Source: an uncultured Prevotellaceae bacterium (GTDB taxonomy: Bacteria > Bacteroidota > Bacteroidia > Bacteroidales > Bacteroidaceae). Taken from it: a stretch of DNA of 7,766 nt. Under the pieces are notes generated by a model that searched no databases, was not told the DNA's origin, and saw nothing but the letters and a program-made list of their open reading frames with translations. The position numbers and the translations under genes were made by a program. The stretch covers positions 1-7,766 of the forward strand of contig CATXZX010000067.1 in the NCBI GenBank assembly GCA_958404085.1, read 5' to 3'. Of this stretch, positions 1-5,922 are shown piece by piece. Every line of letters starts with the position of its first letter. Within the stretch, counting starts at the first letter, position 1.

Positions 1-1135
1 CAGCCAACACGCTTTGCAGCACGGCTTCCTCCATGTCTTTGGCCGTGTTGTGCTTGCCGAAGAGGTATTCAACCGCGTCGCTGTCGGATACCACGTAGCC
101 TTTGAAACCGAACTCCTTGCGCAGGCGGGTCGTCAACCAGTAGAAACTGCTCTGGATGGGCAGTCCGTCGTAATCGTTGTATGAACTCATGACACCCAGG
201 ATGCCGCTTTCGCCGATGACGCGCTTCCAGGGATAAACGTGGATCATCTCCACTTCGCGCGGCGACATCTGCGGGTCGACGCGTGCCATACCTTCGCGTG
301 CGCCTTTGTTGTTGCTGTATGCGATGTAGTGCTTTGCCGTGGCTGCCACCTGGTAGTTTTCTTGCAAACCTTGTGCCATCTGTATGCCCAGTTCGGCCAC
401 CAGGTAAGGACTTTCGCCGTACACTTCTTCATAGCGTCCCCAGCGTTGGTCGCGGCCTACGTCCAGAATGGGCGCGTAGATGTTGGTGTAACCGAGCAGG
501 CGTCCTTCGCGTCCGGTGATGTAGCCCACTTTGCGGATGAGGTCGCGGTTCCAGGTGTGTCCCAGTCCCAGCTGTGTGGGAAAGTTTGTGGCGATGTAGC
601 TTTCCACACCGCGGATTCCCTCGTTCGTAAAGTCGGTAGGAATGCCCAGGCGTGTTTCTTCGACAAAGAAACGCTGTACTTCGTTGAGGGCCCATGCGTG
701 GCGCGAGGCCGGCCATACATAGGGATTGTCAGAAGGTGGCATACCCCATTGCTGGAATCCGTTCAGGTGTTCGTCGATGGCTCCGATGCCGTCTTTCCAT
801 AACTGGTTTTTCCATTCGGGTGTGGGCAGATCGTCTTTCAGTACGCGTTTGTAACCGTAGAGGGTCACCATCTGGCAGGTTTTTTCTTCTACGGTCATTT
901 GCGAGAGCAGGTCTTCGATGCGTGCGTCGAGGCTTGCTTTCGGATCTTCGAACACGTCTTTTCGTCCGTTCTTGTTGAAATCTATCCACCCCTTGTGGTA
1001 GATGTCTTTCCTGACGGGTTTGTACGTGTCGGGGATGCGGATGTCTTTGGTTGCCGTCGTGGCTGGATCTTGTGCCTGGAGTATACACGTGAGTGTGAGG
1101 CACGAAGCAAAGGCAGTCAGTCTGTTTTTATTCAT
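1..1135 (-). CDS. Glycoside hydrolase family 3 beta-glycosidase, N-terminal half (runs off left edge)
   Basis: The 378 visible residues are the signal peptide and most of the catalytic TIM-barrel of a GH3 enzyme, a retaining exo-beta-glycosidase class acting on glucosides or xylosides, probably in the periplasm. Family signatures are seen in order: MTVEEK near residue 80, D229-Q-R-W-G-R followed by EEVYGES, K268-H-Y, and GYVVSDSDA near residue 350, where D351 sits at the place of the catalytic nucleophile. The acid/base residue would lie beyond the edge. Bacteroidetes GH3 proteins are usually about 750-870 residues, so about half is missing. Residues 1-21 look like a type I signal peptide ending LQA before Q22; a lipoprotein reading at C12 is less convincing. 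Residues 52-63 resemble an EF-hand calcium loop. The ATG lies 2 nt after the stop of the cstA-like gene and is preceded by A-rich sequence, so co-transcription is likely. The exact substrate cannot be told from this half. Confidence 0.93.
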   Translation of the reverse strand, partial: MNKNRLTAFASCLTLTCILQAQDPATTATKDIRIPDTYKPVRKDIYHKGWIDFNKNGRKDVFEDPKASLDARIEDLLSQMTVEEKTCQMVTLYGYKRVLKDDLPTPEWKNQLWKDGIGAIDEHLNGFQQWGMPPSDNPYVWPASRHAWALNEVQRFFVEETRLGIPTDFTNEGIRGVESYIATNFPTQLGLGHTWNRDLIRKVGYITGREGRLLGYTNIYAPILDVGRDQRWGRYEEVYGESPYLVAELGIQMAQGLQENYQVAATAKHYIAYSNNKGAREGMARVDPQMSPREVEMIHVYPWKRVIGESGILGVMSSYNDYDGLPIQSSFYWLTTRLRKEFGFKGYVVSDSDAVEYLFGKHNTAKDMEEAVLQSVLA

Positions 1136-1137
1136 TA

Positions 1138-2568
1138 TTATGATTTGTTGTTAGAAAAATGTGTCCTCCATTGGTAGAAACGTGTGATGCCGATTAGTAC
1201 GGACAGGCCTCCGATGGTGTACGAAAGCGTATCGCTTAATCCGAAACCCTCGGGAGCGATGCACAGGTAGGTGCTGCATACGGCAGTCATGAACAGGGCG
1301 GGAATAAACGTTACCCAATAACATTTGCCCGCGCGGGACAGGTAGACGGTGATGGCCCATAGGGTGAATACGGACAGCGCCTGGTTGACCCATGCGAAGT
1401 AGCGCCAGATGATGTTGAAGCCTTCGGCGTCGCGCAGGCTGTACAGCAGGATGCCGAGGGCAATGATGAACATCGGAATACAGATGAGCAGGCGGTTACT
1501 GATTTTGCTCTGTTTCAGGTTGACGAAGTCGGACACGATAAGGCGTGCCGAACGGAAAGCCGTATCGCCCGACGTGATGGGAGCCGCTATCACACCGAGA
1601 ATGGCCAGGATGCCTCCCGTTATGCCCAGCCAGCTGTGGGTGATGTCGAATACGATGACCGATGCGTCGTTCTGGAGTATGCCGTTCTCATGCGAATGGA
1701 AAAAATAGGTGGCGGCAGCAGCCCAGATAAGGGCGACGATGCCTTCCGTAATCATGGAACCGTAGAAAACCGGTTTGCCATGGAACTCGGAACGCATGCA
1801 ACGCGCCATAAGCGGGCTTTGCGTGGCGTGGAAACCCGATATGGCACCGCAGGCGATGCTTACGAACATGATGGGGAAAATCGGGAGCTTCTCTTTTTGC
1901 GGATGCGTGTTCTGGATGCCGTCCCACAGTTCGGGAAGCGACGGCCAATGGTAGAATAGCATGACCAGAATGCCGACAGCCATGAACAGCAGGGCGATGG
2001 CAAACAGGGGATACACCTTGCCTATGATTTTGTCGATGGGCAGGAGTGTGGCCAGTATGTAGTAAATGAATATGACGATAATCCAGAATGTCGTGTTGAG
2101 GCTATCGGGAGTCAGTTTGGCCAGCAGACCGGCCGGACCGGCTACGAACACGGCACCCACCAGTATCATCAGAATGACCGTAAAGCCGCGCATGGCACGT
2201 TTCGTGTTGGTGCCGAGGTAGCGGCCTATGATTTCGGGCAGGCTCTCGCCGTCGTGGCGGAGCGACAGCATGCCGGCCAGGTAGTCGTGGGTGGCTCCGG
2301 CAAAGATGCTGCCCAGCACGATCCAGAGGAACGAGGCTTCGCCGAATTTGGCACCGAGTATGGCGCCGAAGATAGGACCGAGTCCGGCGATGTTCAGAAA
2401 CTGGATCATGAATATTTTCCAGGTCGGAAGAACCATGTAGTCTACTCCGTCGGGATGAATCAGGGCTGGCGTGCGACGGTCGTCGGGGCCGAAGATGCGT
2501 TCAATCAGATTGCCGTAAAAAACATAGCCTGCCACAAGCAAAAGCAGGCATAACGTGAAAGAAATCAT
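1138..2568 (-). CDS. CstA-family inner-membrane transporter, short form (predicted pyruvate/peptide uptake)
   Basis: This 476-residue, highly hydrophobic multi-pass protein belongs to the carbon starvation protein A family. Characterised enterobacterial members (CstA, BtsT) import pyruvate, and CstA was first linked to peptide use during starvation. Family motifs seen are GLGPIFGAILGAKFG (62-76), GATHDYLAGMLSLRHDG (91-107), SGFHATQSP (244-252) and PITSGDTAFRSAR (330-342). It is much shorter than E. coli CstA (about 700 residues); short forms are usual in Bacteroidetes, and the intact family motifs and clean C-terminus argue against truncation. The ATG at 2568 begins directly with a membrane segment. 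A TAnnTTTG-type -7 element about 25 bp upstream gives a leader of about 20 nt. The GH3 gene follows 2 nt after the stop (TAA-TA-ATG), suggesting one transcript. The substrate in this organism is inferred from the family only. Confidence 0.95.
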   Translation of the reverse strand: MISFTLCLLLLVAGYVFYGNLIERIFGPDDRRTPALIHPDGVDYMVLPTWKIFMIQFLNIAGLGPIFGAILGAKFGEASFLWIVLGSIFAGATHDYLAGMLSLRHDGESLPEIIGRYLGTNTKRAMRGFTVILMILVGAVFVAGPAGLLAKLTPDSLNTTFWIIVIFIYYILATLLPIDKIIGKVYPLFAIALLFMAVGILVMLFYHWPSLPELWDGIQNTHPQKEKLPIFPIMFVSIACGAISGFHATQSPLMARCMRSEFHGKPVFYGSMITEGIVALIWAAAATYFFHSHENGILQNDASVIVFDITHSWLGITGGILAILGVIAAPITSGDTAFRSARLIVSDFVNLKQSKISNRLLICIPMFIIALGILLYSLRDAEGFNIIWRYFAWVNQALSVFTLWAITVYLSRAGKCYWVTFIPALFMTAVCSTYLCIAPEGFGLSDTLSYTIGGLSVLIGITRFYQWRTHFSNNKS

Positions 2569-2592
2569 TTTGATTTAGTTTTAAGTAACGTG

Positions 2593-2600
2593 CAAAAATA
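2593..2600 (-). promoter_or_regulatory. Candidate -7 promoter element for the cstA-GH3 operon
   Basis: Read on the minus strand this is TATTTTTG, which matches the Bacteroides -7 consensus TAnnTTTG. The start of transcription would fall near 2588-2590, about 20 nt before the cstA ATG. The expected -33 TTTG at 19-21 nt spacing is not present; the nearest approximation is TTTC at 2627-2624, with a 23-nt spacer. The -7 call therefore rests on the motif and its position alone. Confidence 0.45.
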
Positions 2601-2740
2601 CGTTTTTATTTTGACAGCTAGAAGAAACGTTGCGACTTTTTTGCCTGAACGTCGCGGCAGGTGTGAGACCGTAGAGGCAACCGTACGGAATCCGGTGGAG
2701 CGGATGGCCGGATCCGGGGCCTCCTTTTCCGGACAACCGG

Positions 2741-2783
2741 CCTGCTTTTTTGAAAAAGAAGCCTTGTAGTTGAAAAAAGCAGG
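2741..2783. repeat. 11-bp inverted repeat in the M64 upstream region
   Basis: CCTGCTTTTTT (2741-2751) is the exact reverse complement of AAAAAAGCAGG (2773-2783), with 21 nt between. The left arm can alternatively fold on itself (CTTTTT at 2745-2750 with AAAAAG at 2753-2758). The T-runs lie within the arms rather than after them, so this does not look like an intrinsic terminator. It ends 36 bp before the -7 element of the M64 gene and could be an operator, or could be chance in A/T-run-rich sequence. Confidence 0.4.
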
Positions 2784-2818
2784 GAGCTGTGCGGAAGGGT
2801 GTTGTCTGAAAAAAGATG

Positions 2819-2826
2819 TATCTTTG
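2819..2826 (+). promoter_or_regulatory. Candidate -7 promoter element for the M64 peptidase gene
   Basis: TATCTTTG matches the Bacteroides TAnnTTTG -7 element exactly, and lies 47 bp before the ATG. Transcription would start near 2830, leaving an A-rich leader of about 40 nt. The -33 side is weak: the nearest TTG (2802-2804) has only a 14-nt spacer, against the usual 19-21. That could mean dependence on an activator or a low basal level. Confidence 0.55.
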
Positions 2827-2873
2827 CAGGTAGATAAACAAAACAAACCTCAAAAAATATTTGTATATAGGAT

Positions 2874-4166
2874 ATGAAGAATGGAAAACGGTTTCTGACG
2901 TGGCTGATGTGCCTCGTCGTGGGGGCGGACATGGCTTACGCTCAAAAATTCGACGAATGGTTCGACCCTTACACCTTGCGTGTGGATTATATTTTTGCAG
3001 GCGACAGTGCCTCGCAGGCCATTTATGTGGACAAACTGGTCCGTCTGCCGCAGTGGGCCGGTCGGAGGGTCAATCTGGACAGCCTGTATTTGCAGGGAAA
3101 CGGACAACTGACGTTGCGCGACGAGGCCACGGGACGCGTCATTTACCGCAATGCTTTCTCTACGCTGTTCCAGGAATGGCAGGCTACTCCCGAGGCTGCG
3201 CAGGTGAGGAAATCGTTCGAAAACCCGTTCCTCCTGCCTTTCCCCAAGAAACCGGCGTTGCTGACGGTCGAACTGCGTAACTTCAGGCAGGACGTGACGG
3301 CCTCGCTGACGCACCGTATCGACCCGTCTGACATCCTGATACAGCGGATGGGGGCGCAGGCTGCGCCCCACCGTTACCTGTTGCGCAGCGGCGCACCGGA
3401 GCAATGTATCGACGTAGCCATCGTGGCCGAGGGATATACCGAGGCCGAAATGGACGTTTTCTACCGCGATGCCTCGGCTGCGACGGAAGCCTTGTTTGCC
3501 CACGAGCCTTTCGCCACGTATAAGAAACGTTTCAATGTGGTGGCGGTGGGAGTTCCCTCGCGCGATAGCGGGGTGAGCATTCCGAAGAAGAACAGTTGGA
3601 AGGAAACGGCTCTTCATTCGCATTTCGATACGTTCTATTCGGACCGTTACCTGACTACGCTGCACTTGAAGCAATTGCACGATGTGTTGGCTGGCATACC
3701 TTACGAACACATTATTATCCTGGCTAATACGGATAATTACGGCGGTGGTGGTATCTTTAACTCCTATACGCTGACGACAACCCACAATCCGCAGTTCCGT
3801 CCGGTTGTCGTACACGAATTCGGGCACAGTTTCGGCGGATTGGCCGACGAGTATGCCTACGATGACCAATACGTGGAGTATTATCCGAAGGACGTGGAGC
3901 CATGGGAGAAGAACATTACGACGCTGAAGGACTTTGCCTCGAAGTGGAAGCATCTGGTTGCTCCCGACACACCGGTCCCCACGAAACCGGATGGCAAGAA
4001 GGAAACGATTTATACGAAAGTGGGCGCATATGAAGGGGCCGGCTACCAGTCGAAGGGGGTATACCGGGCTTGTCAGGAGTGCCGTATGAAGATAAACGAA
4101 GCGCCCGGCTTCTGTCCGGTCTGCCGCGAGGCGATAGGTGGTCTTATCCGTTTTTATACGGAGTAG
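2874..4166 (+). CDS. Secreted M64-family zinc metallopeptidase (IgA-peptidase-like)
   Basis: This 430-residue protein has the standard M64 layout. A signal peptide covers residues 1-23, with likely cleavage after AYA before Q24. A beta-rich M64 N-terminal domain spans roughly 25-145, and the catalytic domain roughly 165-428. The zinc site is clear: H314-E-F-G-H318 followed by SFGGLADEY, with E315 as the catalytic base. D325 or E326 is the likely third ligand, by analogy with the family. The C-terminus carries two Cys pairs, C400xxC403 and C414xxC417. M64 was founded on an IgA-cleaving enzyme of Clostridium ramosum, but most Bacteroides members have unknown substrates, so an IgA protease role should not be assumed. 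AGGA lies only 1 nt before the ATG, too close for a normal ribosome site; initiation probably uses the A-rich leader. The stop lies inside the end of the convergent glycosylase gene (13-bp overlap). Confidence 0.95.
   Translation: MKNGKRFLTWLMCLVVGADMAYAQKFDEWFDPYTLRVDYIFAGDSASQAIYVDKLVRLPQWAGRRVNLDSLYLQGNGQLTLRDEATGRVIYRNAFSTLFQEWQATPEAAQVRKSFENPFLLPFPKKPALLTVELRNFRQDVTASLTHRIDPSDILIQRMGAQAAPHRYLLRSGAPEQCIDVAIVAEGYTEAEMDVFYRDASAATEALFAHEPFATYKKRFNVVAVGVPSRDSGVSIPKKNSWKETALHSHFDTFYSDRYLTTLHLKQLHDVLAGIPYEHIIILANTDNYGGGGIFNSYTLTTTHNPQFRPVVVHEFGHSFGGLADEYAYDDQYVEYYPKDVEPWEKNITTLKDFASKWKHLVAPDTPVPTKPDGKKETIYTKVGAYEGAGYQSKGVYRACQECRMKINEAPGFCPVCREAIGGLIRFYTE
3351..3369. repeat. 19-bp near-perfect palindrome inside the M64 gene
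   Basis: GGGGCGCAG (3351-3359) and CTGCGCCCC (3361-3369) are exact reverse complements around a single central G. The site encodes a G-A-Q-A-A-P linker between the N-terminal and catalytic domains. In RNA it could form a very stable GC hairpin with a minimal loop. It may be chance, because the linker is Ala/Gly/Pro-rich. Confidence 0.5.
4147..4162. other. Small hairpin over the convergent M64/glycosylase stop codons
   Basis: TCCGT (4147-4151) and ACGGA (4158-4162) form a 5-bp stem with a 6-nt loop that contains the glycosylase stop codon; the M64 stop follows two bases after the stem. No longer GC stem with a trailing T-run is seen near either gene end, so a conventional intrinsic terminator is absent. 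The short stem is weak evidence for a bidirectional terminator. Confidence 0.25.
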
Positions 4167-4795
4167 GACGAGGTGTTTCCGCTATCCGGACCGATGCCGA
4201 TTTCGCAAAGCATTTTTTCGTAGAAGGCGGCTTTCTTTTCGATGGACAGCGGATAGGCGCGGCTGCTGCTGGGCATCCGGTAGAAACGCAAGGTGCGCCC
4301 GGCGTATGAAAACGGTTCGTAATGGCCGATGGAGGGCTCCCGGAGTGTGTCGAACTGGCTCAGTAGGATGTCTGTCGCCTTCTGGCCTGTCGTGACGATG
4401 GCCTTGCATTCGGGTATGAGGTCCAGCAGTCGGGGGATGTCGGTGGGGCGGACTACTTCCAGAAACTTGTCGGATGCGTTCTGGCGCAACCGGCGTACGG
4501 AAGTGGCTGCATCGAACAGCGCAATGCCCCGTTGCGTCAGAAAACGTACGATGTCCTCTTTGCGGAAACATTTGTGCTGGGTGTCGACAAAGTGGTTCTT
4601 GTCCTGATGGAACAGGTAACCCATGATGCGCCACATGTCGTTTTGCAGGTTCGGGTAGAAAAAGTGCATGGACCACCTTTTGAGCGGAGGAGGAAAACTG
4701 CCGAGCATCAATATGCGTGCGTTGGGAGGCAGAAAGGGCGACAGAGGATGTTCCTCGACGGAGATGGAGAGTAGGGGCTGCTGTGTTTCGGACAT
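4154..4795 (-). CDS. Uracil-DNA glycosylase superfamily protein, family-6 (hypoxanthine-DNA glycosylase)-like
   Basis: The 213-residue product resembles the small single-domain base-excision enzymes that remove deaminated bases (uracil or hypoxanthine) from DNA in the cytoplasm. Visible signatures are HPL at 16-18, the motif-A-like strand ILMLGSFPPP (28-37), YPNLQNDMW (47-55), TTGQKAT in the middle, and the motif-B-like loop MPSSSRAY (174-181). In family 6 the catalytic Asn lies in a segment like YPNLQNDMW, so N52 is the best candidate. No Cys ligands for an iron-sulfur cluster are seen, unlike families 4 and 5. The start is the ATG at 4795, which overlaps the upstream gene's stop as TAATG. 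A longer open frame back to 4936 would lie inside that upstream gene and adds no conserved sequence. The 3' end overlaps the M64 gene by 13 bp. Substrate preference is an inference. Confidence 0.85.
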   Translation of the reverse strand: MSETQQPLLSISVEEHPLSPFLPPNARILMLGSFPPPLKRWSMHFFYPNLQNDMWRIMGYLFHQDKNHFVDTQHKCFRKEDIVRFLTQRGIALFDAATSVRRLRQNASDKFLEVVRPTDIPRLLDLIPECKAIVTTGQKATDILLSQFDTLREPSIGHYEPFSYAGRTLRFYRMPSSSRAYPLSIEKKAAFYEKMLCEIGIGPDSGNTSSYSV

Positions 4796-5922
4796 TATTT
4801 TTGTCTTTTGTATTGGCTTTTTTGCATGAAGTTCATACCGAAATAGGCTTTTAACGAACCGAACGTATTGTTTAGCGAAAGGCGGTTCTTCCGGTAATCG
4901 TATGTATGGGCCACGAGGGAAAGGCCGCCGAACCATTTGGTATTGTTCCAGACAAGGCCGACACGCGTAATGACGTCTACATTAATGTTCCGGATGTTGA
5001 AAACATCTTCTACGTAGGTCTTGTTTTCGCTTTCCGTATGTTTGAAACCGATAGCCGGAGCCAGTGAAATACAAAAGAGGCAATTGGGAGCGAAAACCCA
5101 GTTGTAGGCATATCCGACACTGAAACTGTAGTCGTTGTAAATGATTTTATTGAATTTCAGGGTGCTGTTTAATCCGGCGTTGTCGCTTCCGAGCAACGCG
5201 GACGGCAGTTTTCGGTAATCGAATTCAATCTTTTGGCGAGTGAATGTGGCTCCGAGTTTCCAGGTTCCGCAACTTTTTCGCTGCACGGTGCTTTGGCTGA
5301 ATGCGGCTGGATAAGAAAAATGTTTGTGGTTGAAGATATAGTATACGTTGGCTCCCGTCGTTTGTGTCTTGAGACCGTCGAAATCCAGATTGCGGAACCG
5401 GTCGGGCTCGATACCTTTGAATCCGCGTGTACGCTGAATCTTGTAGTCGCCGCGGTTGCGCTGGTAGATGAGGTCGCAGCCGAGCATCGAACTGTACAGG
5501 CTGAGGTTGAATTCGGATTTTTTGCGTGAGGATGCGAAATTGGCCACATCGAATGAGTAGCCCAAAAATATCCAGCGCCAACCGAAGTAAGGTCCTACCT
5601 TGAAGGAGGGACTGGAATTGAAATGCAGCGATTGTTTGTGGTCGTCCGGGTTTGTTCCGCTGAAACGGAGCAGTTCCATGCTCGTCGTGTTCTGCAGCAT
5701 GACGGAATAGTTGTAGTAGTTGGGGGTAATGTAGGATGTGTCGTAGTTGTCGAACTGCTGGAAAAAACGATAAATGACGTTTTTCTTCTTTTTACGGGGT
5801 TCGTTGGTCGGGATTTCCGTTTCGCAGCTGTCGTTCGGCACAATGCTTCTTCCGGCGGCCTGGCCGCCAGTTGTATACAGGATTATCAAAAGGAACAACG
5901 TGTAACGGTTGAATCTTTTCAT
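4795..5922 (-). CDS. DUF4421-family protein, predicted outer-membrane beta-barrel
   Basis: The 375-residue product has a signal peptide (MKRF, then a hydrophobic stretch at about 8-18, cleavage near A22 or A23). A short polar linker with a four-Lys cluster follows, and then the DNYDTSYITPNYYNYSV segment that I associate with the Bacteroidetes DUF4421 family. The rest consists of alternating polar/aromatic stretches rich in Tyr, Phe and Asn, for example YFGWRWIFLGYSFDV and YSFSVGYAYNWVFAP, as expected of beta-barrel strands. No enzyme motif is seen, and the function of the family is unknown to me. The ATG at 5922 overlaps the oxidoreductase stop (TGATG) and begins right at the signal peptide; the upstream extension to 5985 has no signal character and overlaps the preceding gene. 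The stop overlaps the glycosylase start, making this the middle gene of a tightly coupled operon. Confidence 0.85.
   Translation of the reverse strand: MKRFNRYTLFLLIILYTTGGQAAGRSIVPNDSCETEIPTNEPRKKKKNVIYRFFQQFDNYDTSYITPNYYNYSVMLQNTTSMELLRFSGTNPDDHKQSLHFNSSPSFKVGPYFGWRWIFLGYSFDVANFASSRKKSEFNLSLYSSMLGCDLIYQRNRGDYKIQRTRGFKGIEPDRFRNLDFDGLKTQTTGANVYYIFNHKHFSYPAAFSQSTVQRKSCGTWKLGATFTRQKIEFDYRKLPSALLGSDNAGLNSTLKFNKIIYNDYSFSVGYAYNWVFAPNCLFCISLAPAIGFKHTESENKTYVEDVFNIRNINVDVITRVGLVWNNTKWFGGLSLVAHTYDYRKNRLSLNNTFGSLKAYFGMNFMQKSQYKRQK

Larger units (their letters stand above)
2569..2873. other. 305-bp divergent intergenic region between the cstA-like gene and the M64 peptidase gene
   Basis: No convincing gene is seen here. 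The minus-strand side (2569-2630) is AT-rich and holds the cstA promoter candidate. The middle (2630-2745) is GC-rich, with repeated TCCGG/CCGG words including the 10-bp palindrome CCGGATCCGG at 2708-2717. The right part holds an 11-bp inverted repeat (2741-2783), three TGAAAAA(A)G words and the M64 promoter candidate. Short open frames on the minus strand show no family resemblance and share the region with promoter-like sequence, so they are not called. Confidence 0.7.

Noticed and set aside
239..802. 187-codon plus-strand open frame inside the GH3 region
   Set aside because: The minus-strand GH3 frame carries all the conserved motifs; this translation is rich in Cys, Val and His with no recognisable pattern.
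2700..2745. GC-rich segment with several CCGG words as a terminator or attachment site
   Set aside because: The words do not form one long stem with a T-run, and there is no duplication flanking any gene that would suggest integration.
2565..2932. Three short minus-strand open frames in the intergenic region
   Set aside because: They overlap each other, promoter-like elements and the M64 start, show no protein-like conservation that I can recognise, and have no ribosome site or operon context.
2850..3953. 367-codon open frame on the minus strand
   Set aside because: It lies opposite the clearly real M64 gene. Its translation is Arg/Val/Gln-rich with no family resemblance or domain pattern, and it looks like the mirror of codon bias on the other strand.
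4796..4936. N-terminal extension of the glycosylase frame to 4936
   Set aside because: It would overlap the DUF4421 gene by more than 140 bp. The ATG at 4795 overlaps the upstream stop and precedes the first family motif.
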